This document shows, piece after piece, positions 41,361-49,462 of a DNA stretch of 64,000 nt (positions are counted from its first letter, which is position 1; the number at the start of each line of letters is the position of its first letter). Origin of the DNA: an uncultured Flavobacteriales bacterium (lineage in GTDB: Bacteria > Bacteroidota > Bacteroidia > Flavobacteriales_F > PHOS-HE28); contig CALMPI010000035.1 in NCBI GenBank assembly GCA_937872175.1, positions 1 through 64,000 of the forward strand, written 5' to 3'. The notes beneath the pieces were generated by a model, which did not search any database, was not told the origin of the DNA, and worked only from the letters and a program-made list of their open reading frames with translations. Made by a program: the position numbers and the translations under genes.

Positions 41361-41960
41361 AAGCAGACGTAGTGTCCTGAGCCATGAACAACGGGCGTTT
41401 GACAATGCAGGAAAGGAGGGTCTTGATCCCTTCGCCGTGCGTGGCCTCTTTCCATGTCCAAAACGATGGACTGCACGGACGCCCAGTGGGAAGCGGTCAA
41501 GGACCTGCTCTCCCCAACCCGCGCTCGGGTGCGCGAGGCCCTAGACGATTCCGGCGCTTGGCTTGATAGATGCGTCAGGGGTCTGCCGAGTGCCGCACAA
41601 ACACGGCCGCCTCCTTGCTCCGCCGAAGCGGCTTCGCGAAGGCGCAGCTGGCGGCCTCCGGCAACTATCCCAACCCAACTGTAAGCTTCCACTAAAGTGG
41701 GGCCAGTGAAAACTGGTGGCCTGCCAGGGTTGGGGTTAAGTAATGGAGGGGCGTATCCTTCCCTGCACTACGTCCGGGAATGTCCCGATGCTTCCGTTTC
41801 ATTGTGGTCGTTACGCACAGCGTACGTGCATGCAAGGCCCGAAAGCTGGCTGAATGGATACCGAGCGTATCGCCCCGGCTGGATCGTCCCTCTGCACCCC
41901 GCTGATGGGCCCAGCGTTTGCTCCACACAGGGACCTCGGTATTAGCCCCGGTACTTTATC
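41361..41960. other. Intergenic region with an IS remnant
   Basis: Apart from the IS5-type fragment at 41455-41600 no gene is seen. The rest (41690-41960) looks noncoding and leads into the promoter box at 41961. Confidence 0.4.
41455..41600 (+). pseudogene. Fragment of an IS5-type transposase N-terminus
   Basis: The frame starting at 41454 reads MDCTDAQWEAVKDLLSPTRA, which matches the start of IS5/DUF4096 transposases (T/S-D-x-QW-x-x-I/V-x-x-LLP). The frame departs from the family after about 45 residues and no catalytic part follows, so this is a remnant. Confidence 0.55.
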
Positions 41961-41969
41961 TATCTTTAG
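41961..41969 (+). promoter_or_regulatory. -7 promoter element of the transglutaminase/mini-RHS operon
   Basis: TATCTTTAG ends 6 nt before the ATG at 41976. The same box with the same spacing is at 39697, and a third at 48456. Confidence 0.45.
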
Positions 41970-41975
41970 CACAGC

Positions 41976-43322
41976 ATGCCCCATACGCATCTCCGGTCCG
42001 CATCGCTCATCGCCTTGATCTGCCTTGGTGCGACCAGCCGTGCACAGTTCCCCGCGACACCGGGGCCGCAAGCGCCGCACTTCTCCGGTTTCAGCCCGAT
42101 CGTGCCGGGATCCATGGGCAGCCCTTCGCCCCTTGCGCCTACCCGAAGTCCGGTTCCTCCCATCGGCGGGCGACCGGCGACCACACAGCCCATGGCACCG
42201 GCTGCGCACTTCGCCGACGAGATCCGCAATGGAACGCACAGCACCAAGAGTACCACCGGTACCTACAGCGGCCCCTTCCGGTTCGCCAGCACCGGCACAC
42301 CCGCCGCCGCACGCGACCAGGCGTTCGAGGCCGCGCGAACCACATTGGTGCGCATGCTCGATGGCCGGGAACCACTGCATCTGGGCAACGCCATCGAGGC
42401 CATGGAACGGCCGTTCCTGGAGACCACCAGCACGCATGCGTCATTGGGTGAACTGCTGGACCAAGTGGCCAAGGTGGTCCGGGCACACATCGCTTCCGCA
42501 GGCGGCGATGCGAGCGACCCGTTCATGGTCCATTGGGGTATACAAGCCCTCTACAGGGACACGTTCGTGGACCCGACCACCGGCAGGACATGGACGCCAC
42601 TGCACTACGACTTCGACGACCCCAATGGTGAGGAGGATATCCGCAAGGTGACGGTCGGCAAGCTCCTGCTCACCGGGGAAGGGCAGTGCCGCTCCATGCC
42701 GCTGCTCTACCTGGCCCTGGCGGAACGGCTGCATGCCGAGGCTTACCTCGCCTTTGCACCGAACCACAGCTATGTGAAGTTCAGGGACGGCACCGGCACC
42801 TTCCACAACTTCGAGACCACCAACGGGCGCCTGGCCTCCGATGCCTGGCTCGCCGGTTCGGGCCATGTGAGGACCGAAGGCATCAAGAGCCGCGTTTACC
42901 TCGACACCGTTGGAACGCGCCGGGTGGTGGCCCACCTGCTGGTGGAGCTTGCGGCCTACTATGCGCAACGCCATGGGTACGATGCGCATTTCATGGAGCA
43001 ATGCCTGCAGCGCGCGCTCAAGGAATACCCGCAGGACATCCATGGCTGGATGGTGCTTTCCAACCTGCGCACCGCCACCTTCGATCACGCGCTATGGCAG
43101 GCGGGTCAGCCGGCGCTGAACGACCTCGAACGGCTGCGGCCCGACCTGGCCGAACGCTTGGCGGACCTGAAAGCGCTGTACGGCCAGATTGACAGGTTGG
43201 GCTACGCGCCCATGACCCCGGAGCTCTATGCCCGTTGGCGCAGCTCCGTGGACGCTGCGAAGGAGGAGCGGCTCCGCAAGGCGCTCGCGCAACCACTGCC
43301 ACCATCCAGGATCGTCCGATGA
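41976..43322 (+). CDS. Secreted transglutaminase-like protein 1
   Basis: A 448-aa exported protein (signal peptide ending in TSRAQ), Pro-rich to about residue 90. The core has the papain/transglutaminase order of residues: Cys238 in GEGQCRSMPLLYLAL, His264 in APNHSYVKF and an Asn/Asp-like site in NFETTNG. The C-terminal third is helical (about 310-448, TPR-like). Such folds act as cysteine proteases or transferases, so it may process or crosslink a partner. It is the first gene of a four-gene run in which each gene overlaps the next. It is paralogous to the next gene. Confidence 0.75.
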   Translation: MPHTHLRSASLIALICLGATSRAQFPATPGPQAPHFSGFSPIVPGSMGSPSPLAPTRSPVPPIGGRPATTQPMAPAAHFADEIRNGTHSTKSTTGTYSGPFRFASTGTPAAARDQAFEAARTTLVRMLDGREPLHLGNAIEAMERPFLETTSTHASLGELLDQVAKVVRAHIASAGGDASDPFMVHWGIQALYRDTFVDPTTGRTWTPLHYDFDDPNGEEDIRKVTVGKLLLTGEGQCRSMPLLYLALAERLHAEAYLAFAPNHSYVKFRDGTGTFHNFETTNGRLASDAWLAGSGHVRTEGIKSRVYLDTVGTRRVVAHLLVELAAYYAQRHGYDAHFMEQCLQRALKEYPQDIHGWMVLSNLRTATFDHALWQAGQPALNDLERLRPDLAERLADLKALYGQIDRLGYAPMTPELYARWRSSVDAAKEERLRKALAQPLPPSRIVR

Positions 43323-44365
43323 GAACCGGGTTGCTCATATACGGGCTCACCGCCGTTGTACAGGTCACCCTGGGGCAGGGCACTGTCGACACCGTGTACA
43401 CCCGGGCCTACAACAGGATCCTTGACATGCTGGAGGGGCGCCGCCAACCCAGCCTGAAGACCGCCGTTCTCGAGGTGGAGAACGCCTACTTCCTCGGGCA
43501 GCTGGATACGCAGGCCTTCAGCGGCGCCATCACCCGCCTGGCCACCATCGCCGCTGCATGGGCGAACGCGAACCGGCTGACCGGGTACACCGCCAAGGAT
43601 TCCACCGCCTTTCTGCGGAGCGGTGCGGTCTTTCACCTCATGACCGATACGGTCTTTGGCGCTCCAGGCATTCCGCTCAGCCTGCCGTTCCGCTACGATA
43701 CCGTCGACTACTTCGGCTGGAGCGATCCAACGCACATGTTCGTTAGCCGGCTGCTCGCGACCCATGAGGGCAACTGCCATTCCCTGCCGCTGTTGTATGC
43801 CATGCTGTGCCACGAGCTTGGAACCAAAGCCTACCTGGCCATGGCGCCCATGCACATGTACATCAAGCAGCACAGCGAACAGCTCGGGTGGTACAACACC
43901 GAGCTCACCAGCGCCACCTTTCCAAGCGATGCATGGGTCATGGCCTCGGGCTATGTGAGCACCGACGCCATCCGTTCAGGCCTTTATATGGATACGCTCG
44001 GCCTGCGCAAGGCCCTTGCGCTCTGCCTTGTGGACCTGGCCCAAGGCTACCAGCAGCGGGCCGCCCAGGCCGACATCGGGTTCGTGCTGCGCTGCTGCGA
44101 CCTGGCCCTGGCCCATTACCCCGCCTGCGCTCAAGCCCTGTTGGTGAAGGCAGCCGCGCTTGGATCGCGGGAGCCACCGGTGGATGGACCAACGATGGTA
44201 CCGGTGACGAACCCCGCGCTCGAAGCCACCTTGGCGACCCTGGTGAACCTCGGCTACCGCGAAGTACCTTTGGAGGTGTACCTCGCATGGATGCGCGCGT
44301 TGGCCAGGGATCCCCAGAAATATGCGAACCCCTTGATGCCCCCGACCACAAGCGACCGACCATGA
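43319..44365 (+). CDS. Secreted transglutaminase-like protein 2
   Basis: A 348-aa paralogue of the upstream gene. The signal peptide ends near VTLGQG. The same order is visible: Cys153 in HEGNCHSLPLLYAML, His179 in APMHMYIK and Asn in WYNTELTSATF, followed by a helical C-terminal region. It overlaps both neighbours by ATGA. Two similar enzymes in tandem suggest division of labour or two substrates; the obvious candidate substrate is the mini-RHS protein encoded next. Confidence 0.75.
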   Translation: MRTGLLIYGLTAVVQVTLGQGTVDTVYTRAYNRILDMLEGRRQPSLKTAVLEVENAYFLGQLDTQAFSGAITRLATIAAAWANANRLTGYTAKDSTAFLRSGAVFHLMTDTVFGAPGIPLSLPFRYDTVDYFGWSDPTHMFVSRLLATHEGNCHSLPLLYAMLCHELGTKAYLAMAPMHMYIKQHSEQLGWYNTELTSATFPSDAWVMASGYVSTDAIRSGLYMDTLGLRKALALCLVDLAQGYQQRAAQADIGFVLRCCDLALAHYPACAQALLVKAAALGSREPPVDGPTMVPVTNPALEATLATLVNLGYREVPLEVYLAWMRALARDPQKYANPLMPPTTSDRP

Positions 44366-45597
44366 ACCAGCGCATTCACCTGCTTCTACTGCTCGTTTGC
44401 GCCAGCCTCCTCGCCAAGGCCCAGGGCGTACTTCGCGCTGCCGATCCCGCTCCGTTGACCTTCAGTTCGGGAGCCTATCCGGAGCACCATGAGAAGGACA
44501 GCATGATCCGCATCGGCATGAACGTCTACAACACGGTCACGGGGAGGGCATATCGCATGGGGTGCGAAGGGCAGAAGAACCACGATGCGTTACACGGAGC
44601 GGCCGGGACGCATAGGCATTGCGATCAAGACGCGCACGCTCCTCGAGTGGGCAGATTCTTGTGTATTGATCCACTGGTCAGTAAATACCCCTACTGGTCG
44701 CCGTATGCGTTTAGTGGTAACCGGGTGATCGACATGATCGAACTGGAAGGGTTAGAGCCAACCACTCCGGTAAGCACATGGAACGTCCAAGATCTCGGTG
44801 ACAAGTACGGAACAGGCGGAACTGTGTTGATGGTCTCCGACGCGGGTTCTGACGTTGCTTGGGAAGTGGTACGCTACCAAAGTGAAACACACGGCGCTCT
44901 TTGGTCTTACAAGGATCCAAGCAAGCCGCGAGGTTCACGCTGGTCGACGACCTGGCAACCCACGGGGCGTAACGAAGCATTACCAGCGGCGCAGTTTGGC
45001 ACGTGCTACCAGGACAACGCTGACAACGAAGCAGCCATGCGAGCCCTTGGACGCCGCGATGCGGCAAGGGGTGGAGCCTTCTCCGATGCGTTCGCCAAAG
45101 GAATGCTTGGCTTGGCTTTAGTTGGAACAGGTGGTTCAGCGGCCGGTGAGCTACTTGCTGGGAGTACGGTCCTCGAAGGCCTTGGTGCTGCTGCTCGAAT
45201 TTCTGCTAATCGTCTGTTCCAAGGCACCCTTATGGAACGCGCGGCCTCCGGGTCTGTGAATGCAGGTGGGCAATTCCTTTTGAACAGAGGTGAATTTGAT
45301 TTCCTGGGTCTTTCCACTAGCGTTGCTACAGGTAACCCGTTTGCAGGTGCAGCGCTTGGCTCCTTTGGAACACTAACGACCTCCGGCTTTCATACGAATG
45401 ACGGGGGTACGATGATGACGCAAGCAGTGGTTGGTTCACTTACGGGCAGGCTTTCCCGCGAATTTGAATGGGCGTGGAAAAGTCTAGGCGACTTTGTGCC
45501 AACCAACGGCACTGCTGCGATGCAGACGCTCACGACATGGGGTTTTTTCATCGGCGGCGAGAAAGGTTCCGCGGCGCTGGCACCTGAGCAGAAGTAA
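44362..45597 (+). CDS. Mini-RHS toxin 2: secreted RHS-core protein with unknown tip
   Basis: A 411-aa protein with a signal peptide (residues 1-20, ending in LAKAQ), the linker YNTVTGRAYRMGCEGQ, the partial RHS core (VGRFLCIDPLVSKYPYWS, YAFSGNRVIDMIELEGLE) and then, from about residue 132, a ~280-aa tip. The tip has a polar start (SDVAWEVVRYQSETHGALWS) and a Gly/Ala-rich hydrophobic second half (GMLGLALVGTGGSAAGELLA). No catalytic motif is recognised. The N-terminal 130 residues align with mini-RHS 1 while the tips do not. GC drops at the tip. It overlaps the upstream gene by ATGA and the downstream candidate immunity gene by one base (TAATG). Confidence 0.75.
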   Translation: MNQRIHLLLLLVCASLLAKAQGVLRAADPAPLTFSSGAYPEHHEKDSMIRIGMNVYNTVTGRAYRMGCEGQKNHDALHGAAGTHRHCDQDAHAPRVGRFLCIDPLVSKYPYWSPYAFSGNRVIDMIELEGLEPTTPVSTWNVQDLGDKYGTGGTVLMVSDAGSDVAWEVVRYQSETHGALWSYKDPSKPRGSRWSTTWQPTGRNEALPAAQFGTCYQDNADNEAAMRALGRRDAARGGAFSDAFAKGMLGLALVGTGGSAAGELLAGSTVLEGLGAAARISANRLFQGTLMERAASGSVNAGGQFLLNRGEFDFLGLSTSVATGNPFAGAALGSFGTLTTSGFHTNDGGTMMTQAVVGSLTGRLSREFEWAWKSLGDFVPTNGTAAMQTLTTWGFFIGGEKGSAALAPEQK

Positions 45598-45944
45598 TGA
45601 AACCTCACGTGGAATACACGCGATTTGCCCTGGCGATCATAGCGCTATTCGTTGGTTTCCTTGTGTACGACTGTTCCAGGAAGCAGCACTTATCCAAGGA
45701 TGGGGTAGAGACCACCGCAACCATTGAGCGTTGTGTTCGATGCTTCTACAGTTCATGTTACGACTACTACTTTGTTGTTGGGTTTGATACTTGTCGCGGC
45801 ACACTGCGAACATCCACAACGCTAGGTGGTGTCGGCTTCGATAAGTGCGTTGGGCGAAAGTTCGGTGTTACCTATGATCCCAAGGACTGTTCGCATAGTT
45901 CGCTGGACCTCTCCCAAGAACATCCCGCTGCCGCGGATCTGTGA
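45597..45944 (+). CDS. Candidate immunity protein for mini-RHS 2
   Basis: A 115-aa protein with one membrane helix (about residues 8-24, ALAIIALFVGFLVYDC) and a beta-rich exported or cytoplasmic domain with several Cys residues and a late VTYDPKDCSHSSLDL, a layout like DUF3592-type proteins. It starts in the stop codon of mini-RHS 2. Role as immunity protein is inferred from position. Confidence 0.6.
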   Translation: MKPHVEYTRFALAIIALFVGFLVYDCSRKQHLSKDGVETTATIERCVRCFYSSCYDYYFVVGFDTCRGTLRTSTTLGGVGFDKCVGRKFGVTYDPKDCSHSSLDLSQEHPAAADL

Positions 45945-46210
45945 TCCGTGCGCTCTTCGATCAATTACCCTTCTTCCCCGCACGATCCCACTCATACATG
46001 CCCCTAGATCGCGCAACTCTACACGTGCCCACGATAGATCTCCGAAGAGGACTGAGCGGGACTGCAGGTGAACCAGATGCGCAACAGGCTCAAGGACTAC
46101 AAGACTTATCGGCACTTGCGGTCCCCTCGGATCTGAGGCGCGGAGAGAATACAAGGCGTAGTGGCCTGCTCGAGTTGTCGAGTTCAGGTTCCGTGCATCC
46201 CGATCCCCCC

Positions 46211-46240
46211 AAACGAACAACCCCGCTTGCGCGGGGCTGC
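46211..46240 (-). terminator. Rho-independent terminator of the fibronectin-like gene
   Basis: On the minus strand CCCCGC-GCAA-GCGGGG is followed by TTGTTCGTTTT, about 45 bp after the stop codon of the gene at 46285-46902. Confidence 0.65.
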
Positions 46241-46620
46241 TCGATGAGGGTGGTGCCCTGCCTGCGGGCAGGGGCGTGCGCCGGTCAGCGCACTAGGCTG
46301 TGGGCCACGTCGCTCCAGGGGCTGCTGCCCTTGGTGCCGGTGGCGCGCACACGGAACCAATGCTCCCTGGCGCTCTCCAGGCCTTTGAGCACGTGCCGGA
46401 TGCGGGTGGTCTCGCCCACATCCTTCCAGGCCTCGGCATCATCCGGTGATGTACCGTTGTGCTGGAGCACGTAAAGGCTGGCGCCCGGGGTGGTGGCCCA
46501 GTCGAGGAGCACCTCCCCCTTGTGGTCACGGATCCTCGCGCGCAGCTTCAGCGGCCGGGGGATCTCCGTCAACGGGTTGCGCACGGAGCGCACGAAGAAG
46601 CCGGCGTCCTGGATCAGGAC
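46211..46620. repeat. 410-bp direct repeat, right copy
   Basis: Copy of 39044-39453 (see there). This copy belongs to the intact fibronectin-like gene and its terminator, so it is probably the original. Confidence 0.9.
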
Positions 46621-46902
46621 CTCATCGCCACCGGCGATGCTGGAGACGCGGTCCGCGAGCTTGTTCAGCTCGGCGAAGAGCTCCTGCTGTGCGGCCCGGC
46701 GACGGGCGATCGCGGTGCGGCCGCCGTCCGCAGCGGCGGTGATGGCCTGCTCCAGCGCCTCGCGCTTGGCGATCACCACCAGGATGATCGCGGCGAGTTC
46801 GGTGAAGGCCGGGTGGCCGGTCAGCCGCTGCTCGATGAAAAGGCTGCGGGCCACCAACGCGAGGGGCGACAGCCGGGAAAAACGTTTGACTAGCGTTGCC
46901 AT
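46285..46902 (-). CDS. Fibronectin type III-like domain protein, 205 aa
   Basis: The first ~110 residues are helical (FTELAAIILVVIAKREALEQ, then AAQQELFAELNKLADRVSSI), and about residues 115-205 form a single fibronectin III-like beta domain (LKLRARIRDHKGEVLLDWAT, VLQHNGTSPDDAEAWKDV, ending WFRVRATGTKGSSPWSD). There is no signal peptide. The function is unknown. The 3' part is duplicated at 39044-39453, where the N-terminal half is missing. Confidence 0.75.
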   Translation of the reverse strand: MATLVKRFSRLSPLALVARSLFIEQRLTGHPAFTELAAIILVVIAKREALEQAITAAADGGRTAIARRRAAQQELFAELNKLADRVSSIAGGDEVLIQDAGFFVRSVRNPLTEIPRPLKLRARIRDHKGEVLLDWATTPGASLYVLQHNGTSPDDAEAWKDVGETTRIRHVLKGLESAREHWFRVRATGTKGSSPWSDVAHSLVR

Positions 46903-47142
46903 GGGAAACCTATGTATTGCGCGGTCCAGGGGTTTACTGGATACCGCAGAGAAAAGAAGGGAACGGGTCGCCGATGGACCGCTGCCTCATGCTGGGGCAG
47001 GGGTCAGGGTCCGTTCGGTTCCCGCAGCCGTTCCGCGATGAGCGATCATCACTGGACAGCGGCGTTCACCGGTGCATGGGGCGACCGATGCGGTGCACTT
47101 GGGGCGGTGCCCTGGCCCCCACAAATGGGGAGGGTCACACGC
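46903..47142. other. Short gap, no gene seen
   Basis: No reading frame here has recognisable features. Confidence 0.3.
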
Positions 47143-48363
47143 TCAGCGAACGGACCAAAAGGCGGAGCGCCCGGGAGGTGGGCGCGCGATGCAGGCGCAG
47201 CCCACCGCACGGCCGGGCAGGGGAAGTGAGCCGGGAACCGCATGCCGCGCCGCGGACGCGATCAGGCCCAGCAGCCGCCGCGTGAACACGAACAGGAACG
47301 CCAGCAAGTGCCGCGGGAGCACGGGAAACGGCCGATAAGATCCAATGGAGACCAGCCCCTCGATCCACAACGCACGGGGCGCGTAGCGCTCGAAGTCGAC
47401 CAAGCCCACCTCCACCATGTGGTCCGGGATGGTCCCGATGGTAAAATGGGCGTCGAATTCCTTGAGCCGTGCTTCGCGCTCCGCCTTCGAGGGCCACACC
47501 ACCCTGCGGACCCAGGAAGCCGATCGACCCCCTGCGTCCAGAACGGCGACCGCCAGCGCAACGAACCACCCCTTGACCCGGAACGCCCTCGACCGGTCGC
47601 GTGCTCCGAAACCGGGCACGCCGAACTGGTCCTCACCGGCGAAGGACCCATCGCCCGGACCTGCGGACCGTTGCATTGTGTTGGACGTCACCCGAGGACG
47701 GTCATCCATCCCTTCCGCTTGGTTCGCCGTCATCGCGCAGGGGACAGCGGACGTTGCGGTTGGGTTCGCCGACACGGCGAGCGGGTCAGGTGACTTTTCC
47801 GCAGGGTTCGGCGATAAGGCGGAGGGATCAGCGGACCGTGCGGCCGGGTTTGCCATCATCGCGCCCAGGTCGTCCGTCACGGCCCCTGTATTCACCGACA
47901 TGGCGGCCGTGCCGGGTGGCATAGGCCCTGAGTTCGGCGACATGTGAGAAAGGTCAGCGCACCGAGCGGCCGGTCGCGCTTGGGCGCCACCCCGGTCGTC
48001 GGAGGCTGCACCAAGGCCCGAGCCCACGACTGACGCGGGTTCCAGCGGCACCGAAGGGTCGGGGACACCCGCTCCACGGCGGCGTCGCTGACCGACGAAC
48101 CGAGCGACCAGACCGGTCCAACCGGACCCACGTGACACCTCCCGCGTGGGGGCGGTGGCGTGGGGTCGGGCGTGGCGGCGGATGCGCATGGGATGCGTGG
48201 GCGCTTGGACGGACGCACAAAGCAGGAGTCGTCCCCTCGGCCTTCCGACGATCGCTCGGATCAAGATGTTGACGATCGATCGTGTGTTGCGCGGGGCATC
48301 CAAAGCGGATGAGGGTGGCGGCACCGAGGGATCAGCGGCCCTGGTCTTCAGGACCAGGAGCAC
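47143..48363 (-). CDS. Protein with 14-residue tandem repeats, function unknown
   Basis: The frame is open for 406 codons; the true start is uncertain and may be an internal ATG. The middle contains 14-residue units of the form N-P-A-x-x-S-x-x-P-x-A-x-S-x (for example NPAEKSPDPLAVSA, NPTATSAVPCAMTA), encoded by an exact 42-bp period (units starting at 47681, 47723, 47765, 47807, 47849, 47891, 47933). Between two neighbouring units five conserved residues differ only at third codon positions in this frame, versus three in the best opposite frame, which favours the minus strand. The C-terminal part has a weak hydrophobic stretch and basic tail. No family is recognised. Confidence 0.45.
   Translation of the reverse strand: MLLVLKTRAADPSVPPPSSALDAPRNTRSIVNILIRAIVGRPRGRLLLCASVQAPTHPMRIRRHARPHATAPTREVSRGSGWTGLVARFVGQRRRRGAGVPDPSVPLEPASVVGSGLGAASDDRGGAQARPAARCADLSHMSPNSGPMPPGTAAMSVNTGAVTDDLGAMMANPAARSADPSALSPNPAEKSPDPLAVSANPTATSAVPCAMTANQAEGMDDRPRVTSNTMQRSAGPGDGSFAGEDQFGVPGFGARDRSRAFRVKGWFVALAVAVLDAGGRSASWVRRVVWPSKAEREARLKEFDAHFTIGTIPDHMVEVGLVDFERYAPRALWIEGLVSIGSYRPFPVLPRHLLAFLFVFTRRLLGLIASAARHAVPGSLPLPGRAVGCACIARPPPGRSAFWSVR
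47681..47947. repeat. 42-bp degenerate tandem repeat, about 6.4 units
   Basis: TTCGCC-like unit starts fall every 42 bp from 47681 to 47933 with no gaps. The units differ in sequence but keep exact length. Confidence 0.85.
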
Positions 48364-48455
48364 ACCTCCGAGGTTGAAGGCCTTCGCTCAGGGGCCGTAA
48401 CCCGTGGACCGCGCTCCACGCACGGTTCAAAGGGGCCGCGAAGGTATACTTATTA

Positions 48456-48464
48456 TATCTTTAG
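48456..48464 (+). promoter_or_regulatory. -7 promoter element of the T2SS-like operon
   Basis: TATCTTTAG lies in an AT-rich island (48444-48470) inside GC-rich sequence and ends 12 nt before the pilin ATG. Confidence 0.45.
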
Positions 48465-48476
48465 TATATTGCGGGC

Positions 48477-48938
48477 ATGGACGAACCGCTCGCCGCACCG
48501 GCCCCGCTTGCCGGTGCCCCCCACCCCACCCCGACCCAGGCAGAGGAGCGCATCGCGGCGTTCACGCTCACCGAACTGTTGATCGCCTTGGTGATCGTGG
48601 GCATCCTGGTGTACCTGGCGTTGCCGGACTACAGCCAGGTGGTGGCGCAGGCGAAAGCCACCGAGGCCAAGCTGCAACTGGAGCACCTGCACAGCCTGCA
48701 GACCACCCACTACTACGAACGCAGCCAATATGCAGGCGACCTGGGGGCCTTGGGGTTCAGGCAGCAGAAGCTGGTGAGCGACGGCGGTACGGCGAACTAC
48801 CGGATCGAACTGGTGAACGCCGGTCCGCGCACCTATATGGCCAGGGCCACGGCCGTGGCCGACTTCGACCAGGACGGCCAGTACAACGTGTGGGAGATCG
48901 ACCACGACAAAGCCCTGCGGGAGGTGATCCCCGATTGA
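48477..48938 (+). CDS. Type IV pilin-like major pseudopilin (GspG-like)
   Basis: A 153-aa prepilin. A 28-residue leader rich in Ala/Pro precedes FTLTELLIALVIVGILVYLA, the N-terminal pilin helix, with Glu at +5 (E33) if cleavage occurs between Ala28 and Phe29. The residue before the cleavage site is Ala, not the usual Gly. The C-terminal globular part has DFDQDGQYNVWEIDHD, which resembles the calcium-binding loop of GspG. It is the first gene of the plus-strand operon and probably the main subunit of the pseudopilus. Confidence 0.88.
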   Translation: MDEPLAAPAPLAGAPHPTPTQAEERIAAFTLTELLIALVIVGILVYLALPDYSQVVAQAKATEAKLQLEHLHSLQTTHYYERSQYAGDLGALGFRQQKLVSDGGTANYRIELVNAGPRTYMARATAVADFDQDGQYNVWEIDHDKALREVIPD

Positions 48939-48940
48939 CC

Positions 48941-49462
48941 ATGCTGGCGGTGAAGGGGCTGACCGTGCTGGTGCTGTTGCTGGTGTGCTGGGAGGACCTG
49001 CGCCACCGGGCCGTGCACTGGTCGCTGTTCCCCTTGGCGGGGCTGCTGTTGGGCGCCCCGGCCTATCTGGGGCGCTCACACGCGGCCTGGCTGGCCGACC
49101 TGGGCATGAACGCCCTGTTCCTGCTGGTGCAGGCCACGGCCCTGATGGCCTGGACTGCGTTGCGGCATGGGCGATGGACCAACCCCTTGGGCCGGATGAT
49201 CGGCGTGGGCGATGTGCTCTTCCTGGCCGCGATCGTGCCCGGGCTCTCCTTCGACCACTTCGCACCCTACTACGTGAGCGGGTTGGTGCTGTGCCTGGTG
49301 CTGCACCTCGCCGTGCTGCGCCATTGGCCCGGCCAGCCGCGCAGCGTGCCCACAGCGGGCCTGCTGGCAGCCTACCTGGCCTGCTGGGTGGTGATGGAAC
49401 AACTGGGCCGCATGCCCCCGCTGCATCAGGGTGAACGAGCGATGGCCTTCTGGCATGGATGA
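48941..49462 (+). CDS. Small prepilin peptidase (A24 aspartic protease)
   Basis: A 173-aa membrane protein with about six helices. The two catalytic aspartates of A24 peptidases are visible: one in WEDLRHRAV after the first helix, and one in GVGDVLFLAAI (GxGD motif). It lacks the N-terminal methylation domain of full-length PilD/GspO. It starts 2 bp after the pilin and overlaps the ATPase gene by 8 bp. It should cleave the prepilins of this locus, whose -1 residue is Ala or Ser. Confidence 0.88.
   Translation: MLAVKGLTVLVLLLVCWEDLRHRAVHWSLFPLAGLLLGAPAYLGRSHAAWLADLGMNALFLLVQATALMAWTALRHGRWTNPLGRMIGVGDVLFLAAIVPGLSFDHFAPYYVSGLVLCLVLHLAVLRHWPGQPRSVPTAGLLAAYLACWVVMEQLGRMPPLHQGERAMAFWHG

Noticed and set aside
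47417-47947. Plus-strand frame with FADxAxGSAD-like repeats
   Set aside because: The repeat units show fewer synonymous differences in this frame than in the minus frame, so the minus strand was preferred; not excluded completely.
47681-47947. Possible CRISPR array
   Set aside because: The period is 42 bp with no alternation of identical repeats and unique spacers; units drift as a protein repeat does.
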